A stretch of DNA of 64,000 nucleotides, taken from positions 682,001 through 746,000 of the forward strand of contig JAGQDJ010000023.1 of the NCBI GenBank assembly GCA_022885665.1. Reading direction: 5' to 3'. Positions 10,951-24,900 of the stretch are shown here, one piece after another. A model generated the notes under the pieces. That model saw only the letters and a program-made list of their open reading frames with translations, was not told the origin of the DNA and ran no database searches. The DNA comes from Triops longicaudatus (Eukaryota > Arthropoda > Branchiopoda > Notostraca > Triopsidae). The stretch's first letter is position 1. Every line of letters begins with the position of its first letter. The translations under genes and the position numbers were made by a program.

Positions 10951-13900
10951 GTTGAATGTGTATTGTCGGTGTGCGAGAAGTCGACAGGGTCCACGTAAAT
11001 AATCGCGTAGCCCCTCTTGGTTTTCGACTTAAGGAAACTCCTTGTTTCCTTACGATTGCCGATCTTTCGGTACAATGAGATCGGCCGGTAGGCACACAAT
11101 CAAACAACCGTGCTCGTTAAGCAAAAATCTCCGCTGCACACCACCGCAACAATAACTTGTGTTTGCATGGCGCACTGCTTTTCTTAAAAAAACATCGTTT
11201 CACTAACACTGTAATTCTTTTTAGGAATGATCCGAAATTAGTAATCCAACTGATAATCCCGGGCTGTGGGGAGGGTAAATACGAAATCACGTTAAGCGAC
11301 GTTCACAAGACTGTCTTCGCTCGAGAGCGTTTGTGCGTGTATACGAAAGTATAAGCTCGAGGGTGCGACGTACTCCACAACTTGCCTCTCCAAGGTTTCA
11401 ACGTCGACTAAAAGGTTCAGGCGTGCTGCAGGAGCTCATGGAGCGAGAGAACTTGGGGCGGCCGGCACCCCAGACTCGCGTGCGCTGCAGGACTTGAAGG
11501 GCCCCAGGCTTCCCCCCTCGCTTTGCGTTGGTCTCCTTCGGGCCAGACTGGAATATTTTTCGGCACCAGGGCGGCAGCACTTTCTGGATTGGGCTCTCAG
11601 CTCGGTTGGACTTGGGTTACTTGAAAAATTGCTACATGAGCTGTGGAGCGGGATTGGGACAGGCGTCCCTGGGAAATAGCACTGTTTGAATGAGGGAAAA
11701 CATTAATTCAAATTTTGATCGGTGACGTTCACTCGACCACTGGCATTTCTGACACGTGATATTTAAAGTCACTAATCACGTTCGAAAGCGCGTGATATTG
11801 TTGTATGGGCCTGCTACGCGTCGCCATGAATGTTAAAGGATGCTACCCGAGCTCCGATATGCTACCTGGACGCGTGCCATTCCTACGCAATGATAAAAGG
11901 AAAACTTAATTAGGTTTCTTCTTTCTGTTTGTGTGCAAACCCAGACGGAGACAAGGAAGCGCGAGTGGAATTTTTAACGAGACAGATCGGAGACGTAAGG
12001 ATGACAGGAAACTTTACTTTTATCGACAAAAGCATCTAAAGGATAGGCAGCTCTTGCGAAACTTGTACGCGAGAGTTGTGAATATTTTGCAATAACACTT
12101 TGCGAATACAAAGGTTTCATTCTTGTCGAAAACAACACGATATACAAGCTTTCAAGGTAACGTCTAAACGCAGAGGAGTAGAATCATCAAGCACAGGGGA
12201 AAAAAAATTGAGTGGAAAGTATTTTTAGGGAAAATTGTGGAAGAAGGGACTGATTCAGATCCTCAGTGTTGACTAGGGAGTAATGCTAATGAATTATACA
12301 AGGCATGTGCTCGTTAACAAGGTTCTTGGATGATTGTCGGCCCGCCGATCAAAGGCTCGCCAAAAGAAAGGGTTCACACGACTTGTACTAAACCCGGATT
12401 TCTGTCTAGGAAAAGCCCAAATCCGTGGAGAAGCAAATATAAATAAATAGAAGTTGAAGCTTCTTTGGAGCTAGGAATGGACATGGAGGACTGCCTTTGC
12501 TCTAAACTTTTTCCATGTTTCAAGGAATCTAGTAACCTTTCTACAGTACAAAAGCGCAGACGTAAGGATCTCCCCAACATACGTTTTTTTTTTTTGGTAC
12601 ATTTTCTTATCCGTATTTTTTTTACCAATTTGCCAATCGTAGGCTGCCTTTTTCTCCTTGAGGAATACTTTTCCCTCCTTGTGGGTACGGGATGCCGGAA
12701 AACTGACGACAAAAACGTCTGTCGGAGAGAGCCTTTAATGCAGAATACTGATGTTTTTTGTCCGTCTCGAAAATTCGAAGAGAAATCAAAGATTCTTGCG
12801 GAGGAGCTTACAGCTACCGGTGACGGAAAAGTGAAGTTCCTCGGCACGTGCTCTTGAGATCACACTTGAAAAAGTACGTTCTAGTGAAAGTACTGTTAAA
12901 TCGGTTGACGCAACATATGCTGACCGTAAGCGGAAGCTCATGATGTTGGAAAGGTTGTGGAGTGTTAGGTCAGCATGGCAGGTTTTTGCTTGACCGGAAG
13001 TTTTGGTTAAAGCGCAAGATGCTCGGTTCCCCATTTTGGGTTGAAGAGAGCATATGGTCACGACCTGTTAACCTTTTTCTACTTGCCACGTGTTTGCGGT
13101 CACTTCGCTTTGCTACAATCGAATAGGTGTCAAAGTGAGACTTTCGGACTTTTGAGTTAAGGCTTTAGTCAAGAGCACTGGAGTAGTAATGATTTTTCTG
13201 CCGAATTTAGCGAAACGAATCTGTGGAGTAAAACAGCTGGTCTCGGCGTGCTATCTTGGAAAGGAATCTGATAACCTTGCTGTGTGGCATGCATGATGTT
13301 TCTGGCATCGGTGCGTTTGCTGTAGTGCTGCGGCGCAGACCTGGGCGATGACACACAGAAAGCATCGGTCAAAAGCCAAAGCCAGTAAAGGCGCTAAAGG
13401 AATCCAAACACCTTGTAGGCCCGCGAGGAAACAATTGCCATATGGGCTACCAACGACTCTAGCTCGAAATAAAGGTGTTGACCCTGATCATATGAGATAT
13501 TTAGAAACAGCAAGTACCACAGGCAAAAGATAGATTTGTGGGTTCGTATTAAGGACTCGGTACTTGCGTTCATCTGTCATTTAGTTTGCTAGTTAGCTAG
13601 TCCAGACAAAACAGCCGCTTGCGTGGTGTGCTGGCATTGTATCACTCTTAATGGCGTCCTTAAAATGATACGTAGAAAATTAAGCATGCCAGTAGCGTAC
13701 TGGCCCTGGAAAACATGTTTATGTACATCGGGCTACCACGTGCCCTCTTCATAATCCTCATATCCTTGCCTATCCATACCGCTCGGATCTGGTGACTGCC
13801 AATATCTTATAACCTCGGCTTCTGGCAAACACGTGTTTTGGTTTTATTAGAAAGTTCATAGTAGATGGTTGCTTCGCGTTGCTCCTCTCCTAAACTGTCA

Positions 13901-16900
13901 CACATGGCTTTTCTTTATCAATAACTTTGTACAACCACTCTGTTTCTAAGTGAATTAGAAAGTGTCACGAAACAATGAGCAGAGAACATATTACACTAAG
14001 TACTTCCAAAAATATATCGGTAGAGAAACCTCTACTTAGAATAAATTGCTTACTACAGCTAACAGACCCTGTTCCTTATTTACGTATCTGCGGACTATTA
14101 CGAGGCTTTTTAATACTCCCGTAATTATCCTTCATATTTCCAAAATTTACAAGTTTTCCTAGCTAGCTTAAGTACACAAGCACTGAGAGGGAGTAAATTC
14201 AAGGATAAATAAACGTTCTTGTTTGCCTATTTTTTTTTTTGAGGTAATAGTAGACGACAACGCTTTCCTTACTGATACTTATAACGGCTAATATAAATAA
14301 AGTAATAAGAAGTGAATCAACGGTTTCCTCAAATTCCAGTTTACACCACGTTCCACGACCTTCAAAGCGCACTACGATGTAAAAGGTACAAAAGGGAAAA
14401 GGTACGATACAAAAGGGAAAAATGGACAAACTTTGTGGCGACAGTGATGTGGAACTTTACTTTTTCTCCGATGATACGCCAAGATAAGCCAGTAGGCATT
14501 TCATTCATGATCAGGCTTTTCGTTTAAAATTAGAGTCACGGACATCGTAAGGGAGGGGCTTCCTTTGTTTTGCGTTTGTGATCTTTTGCTGTGCTTTGGT
14601 TTTATCCATCGACACACGACAACGGTATGGTAGAGGGTGAAGAAAACAAGAAATAATCTGGTATGTTACATAAATCGATGAAGGTCGTAACGTATTTCTA
14701 GCTTCAAAGTGCCTTGGAAAATAACATTGTTACACAGACGTCTTCTAAATGTACACATTCATCCGTGTGAAAAGAGAACAAATATACCAAGGGGCACGTA
14801 TGTATTCCGTTACCCACATTTCCACGTGAAAGGTCTTATTCGAGTTTGGCTTATACTTGTACTCTCCTGCTTTCACACGGTGTAATTGTTCTTGTCCTGT
14901 CAGTTTTCTAGATGATTTAAGAAGTGGAGGAAGCGCTTCCTCGTCACTTCCCTGCTTCATTTGACGGTTTTAGCCCTATTAGTGAAGCCTGTGACAGCGA
15001 ATGGCGTTCTAAGCAAGGCTGGCCATACTTATTTATACCTGGACAGGTAAAAGAATGGCTAACTTGTTCCCTAATGGGATCTCGTTCGTTTTTTGTCTAT
15101 GTGCGAGCTTGACCTCTTATCTCCCAGAAGTTCTCTTGTCCGGAGCCATCCCTCCCCCGGAAACGGATGCAAGGTTACTTCTATGTGAGTTGTAGAAAGC
15201 ACAGGAAGTTTTCTAATACGTAGGAGTAAATCTCCACTCTATAACTAAGCGACCACGCTCTTCGACGCTTCCGAAACTGTTATAGGTGACAATGCCTATC
15301 AAACAGGTTTCACTTGACGCACTTCGACCCCGTTGTTCACTTACTGCAACATGAGTCGTCTTAACGCTTATAAATTTAAATCAGAAGCTGTAGTGAAAGC
15401 AAAAGTAATCTAACCACATTGCGATTTCATCTTGCATTGCTTATATTTTACAGAAAGAAAAAAGATTAAGAACACTCGATTTAAACAAACTGCAGACAGC
15501 ATTTGACGACGACTCTTTGCAATCGTGAGAAAAGTTGTATAATAGGTGCGAACTGGACGTGGGTAAGCCGTGTAAGGACGCTCACACTCAAGCAAGTGCA
15601 GCCTAATTACAGGAGGATGGTTAGGTACTTTTTAAAGGTACTATGGTAAAATTTTGCTTCAATAAACGCCTGTTATAGCGAAGTTTTGACTTCTATAGAG
15701 ATCTGCAGCTCTTGAACTAAATTGCAAGAAAAAAAAACTAATGACATTCTAAGTGTCTGATATGTACAATACAATATTCCTCCTACGTAACGATCACTAT
15801 AGCGATAATTTACTGTACACAACGTATTCTTTTACATATATGAATGTGGAACTTTGAATGTGCGACAGGTCTGAGTTAGGATGGGGCAATTGCCCCAAAT
15901 GCCTGTCCATGTGGGTGTAGTGAATACGGCCTAATGGCATAATGTTGATAATTGATTCCCGTCACCTAAGACTTCTGAAAAGGCTCGGATTAGTTAGGTT
16001 ACGCTGTTCTTTTCAAGGATATTGCTCTATAGCAACTTCGCAGTTACGGAGGGATGTATAGCGCTGGGTTTTCAGTGCAGGGGAAATCGGTGATCTGGTG
16101 TTAGGTTTTCAGCGAAGTGTTAGTGTAAAGACTATGCATAGTAGCCCCCCTTTCTTAGTAACGAGGTGAGGAATCATAGTTTATTCCGCGCCGTAATGGG
16201 ACACTGCTTAGAGATAATGGGTGGGGGAATGCGGCGTTTCTCAAATCCGCTAGAGGCGGATTTTGTTTCATAGACCTTCCCGCTTTCCGAAATGTGCTCC
16301 TGCTACCAGAGACGCGTGCCCTGTTAGTGTGCTCTACCTGTTGGATTATTGAATTCATATGGGAGGATGACGCCGAAGCTTATGTCATTGAACAGAGCGC
16401 AACGGCGTCCTTTCGTGCGGATAAGAGGGGCCACGCCGTGTGTCGCTATGCCAATGCCTGATTCCTCCCTCCCATGGCTTTTCCTCCCTTCCATGGCTTG
16501 CGTCTTCTGCCGTAAGTTTGAATAGAAACGCACCCTGTCTGCATCGCGATACATGGGACGCCTAAAGCTTAACTCATATGGAGCCATCTGCTGCACTTGG
16601 GGATCCTATAGCTATCCAATCTCGGCGCGACGATAACAATTGCAGCACACAAGCCCTGGGCTCACCTAATACTTTCAAAAGGAGTTTTAAAGATACAAAC
16701 AATAGTGGAGAACTAAAGTATGACGCTGGGCTTTTGGGTAAGCTCTTCTGAACTATGACGTTTGGCAGAGCTTGGCAGATTGACGGATGAAGACTGAAGC
16801 ATCGTCTTTTTTGGCGGGAAAACACAGAGAGGCTGCGTGAAGATACTGCAAGGGTAAACACGCACACACCTGGTTGTACACAACAGCGTACAGCTAAGAA

Positions 16901-19900
16901 TCAAAGCCTGTTTTCCTAATGTCTGCTCCAATATGCCAGTAGTGAGAGATACGCTGAGCAACATGTGTGTTTCTATTCTACCAAGGCAATGGCTTCTTTC
17001 TACGCCTTGGTAGGCGTCATTAAAGCGCAGTTGTGATTCAAAGGGTTTAGGTGGGGGGTTTGTCAACCAAGAGCGCCAATCTGCCCCTTTTTTTTCCTTT
17101 TTTTCGAACGTAGTCCAAAGTTCGATATCCATCTGTCTTTGAGTCAACACTCCCGACAGCTTGCGTGTAGTCGCGGTGCTGATTAGGCCCGGTGTTACAG
17201 ATAGACTACAGGGAAAGTTGACTAGCGAACAGTGTAGACCAGGAAATAAATACATAGCCAGTTGATGTCGAAAAAATGTGTTTTGTACGGACTAATGTAC
17301 TTCGGACAATTTTGGTTGATTTTCCTCCCAAGCTCAAAGGTGATGCAGTCCATGCTCCCCAATACGTTTCCTTTAGTATGTATTCATATTAAGATCGCGT
17401 TATGCTAATTAGGCGTCGTCAATTTCATCGTACCTTTGCGCACGCTAATAGCACAATTTTCTAACCGAGGAAGGAAACAGCTGCTGGTGTCTCGAGAACA
17501 GTCTTTTTGGAAGGTTTTTGGTGGTGTGCCCACGCGCAATAATGATACCCTTTTGCATTACCGATGTTTTAAGCAAATATTGCCGAAAACAAGGAAAAAT
17601 TCAACGTATCGCAACTGCTGTGTCTGTTGACTGTAACGCCGATCTTTAACAATGACTACAGTAATGAAAATTTCAAACCGCAAAACTCTTCGTATTCTTT
17701 GCTTTTTTTTAGGGAAAACAGAAAGAGGGAAACTTTTGCTTTTGCTTCGCAAAATTCTTAATGGAGTGGGTAAAAGCTTCTAGAAAGCCGGACAAGAAAA
17801 AATACAAGGGAGTCATGCTTGACCGATACTGTTCAAGGAGCACAGCTGGCCATTGTACTTGTGCATTGGGCATTGGCCAAGGACAGATGGCACGGCACTT
17901 GAAGTTATATAGTAAGAAGAACACATACCCAATAGCTTCCAAGACAGACTGTACACAGGTGATCGTTGCCTTTTGTTAAAGATTGACAGCTACAAGCTGG
18001 ACCCAACCTGGGTGTATCCAGTTGTACAGGTCTGGTGCGATATTCTGCCACACTTCTGCCTAACTATCGCCCTGACTGCTCGGTTGCCTTGCGTCACCTA
18101 TTACGTTACAGCCTGAACACTGCCCCATCACGACCACTTTTAGGGGTATGGAGGTAAATTGAGCGTTGCTCTCTTATTAAAGCATACGTTTAGCTGTGCA
18201 ACCTGTTGTAATCCAGTGTCTCAGAACCAACGATTTCCTGCGTCGTTATGACTAGAATGGGCAAGATAGAATTAAAAGCGTAGTTGCTGTTAAGAAGCAC
18301 GAGAACGGAACGGACTAATATTTCCGGAGCTCCTGGTCTCCAGAAGGTTGGCTGAAGGTGGTTTCTTGACTGTATTCGCTGCGTGTAATGCCGTTCTGGG
18401 CACGTGCCCTCTTATTGAGACTCTCATCCTTTACAGAAGGAAGCTAACCACGCCTGCATGCTGCGGTACACTGCCTTTTATATACCACAAGAAACGAAGA
18501 CGTCCGTACCTGGCCAGCTGACAGGCTAAGGTTGTGGTCTTGCACCAATTTCTTCCCTTTTTATTTTGGCTATGGGGTATTTGGCCGGGTTGTAAGGCCC
18601 ATGTTTATCGATAGCTAAATAAGCGGGAGATCAAGGTGCGTCTTGATCAAAGACAGTGGCGAAGGGACCAGGACCTCCCCCGGCAAGTCACCGTTTGTTG
18701 CAGGAGCAAGACAGCTTGGGAAGGAACCCACATGCTGAGGGAGAATAAGAAACTTCAGCTGAAGATGGGTAAGCGTGATGGGTGTTATAGTGTGTGGGGG
18801 GTTGAAAGATTAAGCTTAGAGACCAATGCTCCCAGGCCTGTTCGAATCTATCTATAATATCATGCAGCCACCCTCGCTCCTTTTTCCATTTCTTTTTTAG
18901 TTCTTTTGTCGCTTTTCTTACCATCTGTATTGTTGACAGAAGGCGAGCGAAAATGATCGTGGTTGGTCAAAGCAGAAAGGAGACGAGTTGAGGCTGTCCA
19001 AGGTTTGTTCTTTTTCCGTTGATTTCGACAACGCGATATTTCACATACAGCGACCAGTTCACATGCAGCTGGTTGCGTAAGGGTTTTTGGCGCCAACGCT
19101 TTGATTGTGTCCCACGACCAACAGTGCTGTGCATGAGTTGTGACTTTTCAGTTGCGTCAGGCGGGAAATATGTGTTTGAATAGGTTCATTCCTCCACTTG
19201 CTGACGCATGGGTTAACTCACGGGAGAGGGAGGGGTTTTCTATTGAATTTTGCGTAAGATTGCATCACAGGCAACATTGGTTCCAAAAAGTGAGGCCAAG
19301 AGACAGTTGACATTCACAGTGCAGGGTAAGGCTTGAATGAAGGGGGCCGAATGACGCCAGAGACGCCACAGTCACAAGCCTGGAAGGTAAGAAGGACAAG
19401 TTCCAAGCAGGACACACCTGGCTAGCTTGTAACTTGGGAAGCTTTGAGGCCTTGTGTGTAATAAGAAGACTCGAGGGTTTGGGGGAAGGGGCCACGCTTA
19501 CGAAAGGGCGAAAGAACCATAGATACAAAGCGGACACACCGGGCCTTTTTACGTTTTGCGTACGAACGGTGGTGTATACGCCAGGCAAGAGCAGCTGCCG
19601 GCGCTGCGGACACCGACTTGGGAAGTTGGGAAGCATACATCTGCTGACTGCCTGGACTGACAGTATATACGCGCCTAATGCTAGTATATTTCCCTTTGGA
19701 CTTGCCATACGTTTGGATTTTGTTTCAAAGAAGCGAGATAGATTCCTGTACACGCATGTGCCATTTTGCAGCGTTTTCCCAGCGAACGTCTGTGCGCAGC
19801 ATACAAACATGGTCGTGCGCATTACTGAGGTTTTTCAATCCTGCTGATAGGATTCTAAGAAGCCCAGCATCAGTTGGTGAAATTCAAGACAAATGTCCCG

Positions 19901-21930
19901 AGAGAATCGATGTAATGTACACGAAAACAACGGCACATTGTTCTAGGAAGGTGTGCTATTAATTTTTGCATGCCTACAGTAGGATCTCGCTATAACGAAC
20001 CCACTAGGAAATGAAAAAATATTGTGAACCGACGGTCTTTTGTAAGAGGGTATAAGGAAATTCTAACGTATTTTATCAAGAAAGGAATGAAGCAAAAAGG
20101 CGACAGAAAATACGTTCACAGGTTACTTAGGGATATCATGTAGAATTGAACAGTGAGTATATCAAGGCAAAGATAAAAATGGAAACCCTGAGAAAGATAT
20201 ATTGTGACATGGGGTAGAATAACGTTATTGTAACACCGCGGTCAAGCATCAAGGAACATTGAATAACCTTGTGCACCCTTCGTCTTTTACCCCTCGAACC
20301 CATAGCCTTTTGTAGGTTTATTTCCTTAGCTTGGATAGCTCTTTAAATTTCGCTCTGGATGGCTACTCAAGCAAAAGTTGTGGAAGCATCAAGTGTTTTT
20401 AGTTTACGATAGAAATATTTTAGCTTCAGTTTTTGTATTAAATTCGGTTAAAACGTCACATTTTTCCTAGTTATGAATTCGGAAGTTTCAGCTATCATTT
20501 GTAAAACTGACTTAATGACGCTTGTGTTACACGCTGCAAGTCTTCGTTGACGTACGGTATGTATATGTACATTCACGTTGATGTACATTTTTGCCGAACA
20601 AGCTGACCCCCGTTACTCTTTGAAGATTATTGAAGATTATGCGAAATGACAACTCCGTATGTAATAATACATGGAAAAGCCGGTAGCCGCCAAAGGAACC
20701 TTTATTAATCTGCTTGAAAAATCTCTTTGTACAGGAAGCTTTTTTACTACGCTTCGGAGTTTCCTGGAACCAAGACACAATTGGATCATAGCGTCCACAA
20801 CAATAGTGTGGAAAGAAAAACCTGCCTAAGTTTATTGTTCCGGCTCAATTTCTTAAATCCTATAGTGTGTTATCCTACCTCCAAAGGAAATTTCATGAAG
20901 CAGAAGATTTCATGGAAGACGTGGATTCATTGTCGCCTAATTTTTAATTATGGAACAATATGGTCGATAGTGAAAAGATCCACAGTCTAAGGAAAGCCAC
21001 GTGTTTTTTTCCTCTAATCCTTGGTCACAGCGTGTATTGTTAAGAGAATCGGCAACTTGAATGGTGATCAGACCAAAATAGGTTTGTGATCCTTTTTCTT
21101 TCCGTACGCGGAGTCAAAAATAAATCTGCACCATGCTACGGCGTAATTCTGGAGCTTGCTAAACCGCTGCCTGAATCAAGTTTCCAAATTTGTGAAATAA
21201 AACAAGACTTAATTCAACAACTTGTTTCGTTGGCATAGGATGATACAATGTTTTAAAGCCCTTGAGTAACCTTCCTGTACTTTTATAAGGCGAGGAAATT
21301 CAAGTTCAGAGAACTTTTCTTTTGGATGGTTTACTAATAAACATGTAAGAATGGCTTGTTGCCAAACTGTCATCGGCACATGACGGCTGGGAGAAACAAC
21401 TGCTTTGTTTTTATTTCTTTGCGTCTGTCTTGCGATAGTTGCTTGCCTCATTGGCTTTAGATTCGTATATAGGCTATCCGAGAGACTTTCCCATGGATTT
21501 CCCCCTCCTGGGCTTGCACCTTGGGAGCCAGCAGCCTTTGAGCAGGTTTTACCTGTAAACCTGCTGACGCTGGTACTAGAAGTCCTCGTTCGTCCTTCTG
21601 TTGCTTACTGAAGAAAAAAAAAAATAGTATAGTTAGAGAGAAAAGACGTTCGTCTTCCAATGGCTAGCAGCTTCTATGCAAGACCTCATTCACACGCTTT
21701 GATTTTTGCTTTACTCTTTGGTTTGCTCCACGCAGGCAAAGAAGTGGTCCTGTTGAAAAATGCGTCCAAAGAACGGCTAAGTTGGTTTGCATTGCTAGCT
21801 TTCATGAGCAACACAGTTACTCATTAAGAATTACAGGAACTGATATGACCGTTGTCGTTGAACACGTTTGATTCTTTACTAATAACCAAGAAAAAAAGGG
21901 ATGCAAGGTGCACGCAAGGAAACTAGAACA
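10951..21930. other. Gene-free region upstream of Delta, part 1
   Basis: No coding frame here shows a family signature, clean splice sites or a long open reading. Open frames reach at most 185 codons and overlap each other on both strands, as expected by chance. It contains the GC-rich patch at 11360-11690 and a minus-strand TATATAAAAGG at about 18475-18485 with no gene behind it. It may hold Delta regulatory DNA. Confidence 0.6.
11360..11690. promoter_or_regulatory. GC-rich patch upstream of Delta (possible promoter)
   Basis: This patch is clearly richer in G and C than the surrounding AT-leaning DNA, with several CpGs and runs such as GGGGCGGCCGGC. It lies 0.4-0.7 kb upstream of the Delta start codon. 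A promoter or 5' UTR role is suggested by position only. No TATA box or initiator decides it. Confidence 0.3.
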
Positions 21931-21983
21931 GTTAACCCCATAATGGTAGAATACTGCCAGTATTCTACCATTGTGGGGCTAAC
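21931..21983. repeat. 53-bp near-perfect palindrome
   Basis: Two 26-base arms (21931-21956 and 21958-21983) are reverse complements with two mismatches and a single central base. The left arm starts GTTAACCCCATAATGG and the right arm ends CCATTGTGGGGCTAAC. The loop is too short for a microRNA precursor. It may be a relic of joined transposon ends (TTAA followed by CCCC recalls piggyBac-type termini), a cruciform-forming site or a snap-back repeat. Confidence 0.85.
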
Positions 21984-24900
21984 TAAATCACACTGGCCAT
22001 ATGGCCTACCGGCCTGTTGCCGTCTTGCTAGGTGAAAAGAGAAAGAACAGGTCGGTGTACTGCATACGACAGTATAACGGCTAAAAAGTTCGAGCTTGGC
22101 TGTAGTTCGCAATCTTGCTTTAAAACTACTCTTCAGCTTGCAAAACTGTAAAAAGGTAGTTTGCAAAGCCATAATACAAATACACAGAGAAGCCCCTATA
22201 ACTAGCTTAATTTGGCTGCAGCTTTGACCAGTCGCAATTTTCAATTTTGTTGTCGTTATAGAGAAAAGCTAAGGTGGCAAAATGACTAATCCTCTAGAAA
22301 ACAACTGACTATTTCACTAATGGATACGTGTTTCAGACAATGCATGTACTGTCCAGTATGTACTTTTTATTCATATCTTTTGTAGTTAGATTTGCAATTT
22401 TTATGTTTCTTCGGATTAATGGGCTTTGCATTCACCTAACCTATGTTCTGTCCCATAAATGTTTGGAAGAAGGGTTCTACTTTTGGGTCGATGGTTTGGA
22501 CTGACACTACGTGTATCAGAGTGGCAGTGCCAGAGTACTTTACATTGAATACATGTCGAGTTATAAACTTTGTCCATTTCAAGCAGGAAGTGTGAAGAAA
22601 GTTAATTAAATGGAGCGATGTGTTGACTTTTCAGATCTGCACAGTTGCCATGACTACCACGAATCCTAAGCAGTTTGCAACGGTTGGGTTCGCCCCTTTT
22701 TGACTTGTCACGCTTCCTACGGAAGCCAATGTTGGCGAACTAGCCTTTGACCTCTCCCCGTGTCCAATGCTTGGTCACACTCCGGGTCCTTTTTGACTGT
22801 TGTTAATGCTCCATGAGCCAAAAAATGGACAAGCAAAAAATGCATACAACAAGCAAAACCAGGAACCAACCCTAATGAGTCCCCAGCGTGACTGCTGGGG
22901 CCAAAGGATACGGCTGTATTGTGAGGGATAGAAACAAGCAGCTGAAACAGTGGACATTTTCTCACCCCCATAGTGATTTGGAAAAGAATTACACTTCGCA
23001 GTTAGCTCACGCTTGGTCCTCTCTCGTTTTTCTCTCTCTTCTCTCCCTGGTCTGATCCTAGAGCGTTTTTCATCGTCACTCATTTATCTTAGTCAAACTT
23101 TCGCATGGGGCGCAAGTTGTAATTATGCAAACCTGTATCCGTTAGACTGTAGTGGAAGCTTGTCATCAGAACCAATTACGTGACACAAAAACAGCTCTAC
23201 ACATTTTTAGCACCTGCTTATCTCGTGATTGTTCCAGGAGCCTGTGTTTCGGCGTTGTTAGGGAAAGGTTTGGGGGAGGAGGTCCTTTCGCTTTTACTAC
23301 AGTAGCATCTTGCTGATTTAGAAGGACACATGCTATTTTTCTAGGAAGGATGAAACCGCAAAGGGCTACATCCTCTCTAATAATAATTTTCCACGAGCCT
23401 CCGTGGCAAGGCTGTTGCCGTAGTGCAATGTTCTGCTTACATGAGATGTGCGTCATCCTGTTCTCGTAGGGAAACTAGGGAGGACTAATTATGCTTTATT
23501 AGCACAACTTTGTCACATACATCTGGAAAAGAAATCGACTAGACGCCATCCAGGCAGTAGGACACTTTTTGTTCCGGTGATAAAAAAAATTCTCTTTGAA
23601 CAGCGATAATCCTCCTTAAGGGTGTATATGGTAGCAAAGGCCCGTTATGCCGGCAAGACACGGGTAAAAAGCGGGTGCGCCTTATATTTTTAGCCTTTGT
23701 ATAATGAAGCCGCGCTTCGCGTTGGGGGTGTTTAAAAAAAGCCCGCAGCTTGATTGTGTTCGTATTAGTATTGACTATTAGATTGAAGTCCCCAGAAGCG
23801 CTGCTTTAAGAAGGGCGAGGGGGTTGGAGTGTACAACCCACCTGGTGTTGCTTTAGCGAGGTGATGACCAGCTGGCACACATCCCTTTAAATTGCTTGTG
23901 GACCAAGTTTTTTTTTCTCTTTTTTCTTCGTCAACCTACGCCTGCTGATGTGTAGTAATTTTATGGCAAGCTGCTCAACTCGATGAGGAACTTGTGGTTT
24001 TCACCGCTGGTAAAATTCGGCCGGCCTGTTCTTCTGGCTACTTTTTGCAAGCTCAATGTCTTGAACAGAATAAGCAGCAGGCCTTGTGTACAACATGGTA
24101 ACCGCTCTATTACTTTTTTCCAGTTCGAGCCACGAGAACAGAAAATAAAGGGAAAACAATCCGAAAATGGCGCCTGACCTCGTCCGACCCTCGGCTTGTA
24201 AGATCGATCTACAGGACCATTTAACCCAGACAGAGTATCATATTTCCGTTCACTTAAAAAGACCTTTTTATAGCAACAATCGCATCGAGTAGCCTATAAA
24301 GGCTGCGATGTTCTCAGTATAGTATCACGCCTTACAACTTCAATGGATTCACGTAGAAACCGGTTTTGACACCATCCACGCGTCCTTCACCTTTTCCCCT
24401 TCTTTTACTCCTCCTGGTGTACTCAACAGTAATAATATTTCTGTCAGTTTATAAAACCATGAACATGTATAGCAAAATATAAGTATACACACATTTGTTG
24501 ACAGCTTTTCTCTACCATAAGTTATCGAACAGAGATTATCAAGTAAATCGAGGAATTTGAAATAATTGTTTAAAACAGTACGAACTCGTAAAGTTTATAA
24601 ATAAACCGACGAAAAATGCTCCTACAGCTGTGAAATGAACACGATGTAACCGGTCACACTTTCGGAATAATTGGAAATGTGAAAATGTTGCCCAATAAAA
24701 CGAATGACTAGGGGAATAAACACATAAAATGTTTAGTATACTTGACGAAATTGGCTTAAAAGGAAAATGTAATGTGGATACGAAAATTTATGACACGTTT
24801 GTGATTTTGGTTAAGAAATAGTTAGTGGTATTTCGTTACTTGTTTCAGTTACTCATTGTGTTTAAAAAAATCACACAGGCATTACTGATGGCAAAAGTTA

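Noticed and set aside
18475..18485. Minus-strand TATATAAAAGG, a good TATA-box match
   Set aside because: No open frame, donor or gene lies in the right place downstream, and such matches are frequent in AT-rich DNA.
19265..19822. 185-codon minus-strand frame
   Set aside because: It is overlapped by two plus-strand frames and one other minus-strand frame of similar length, with no recognisable motif. Chance openness is likely.
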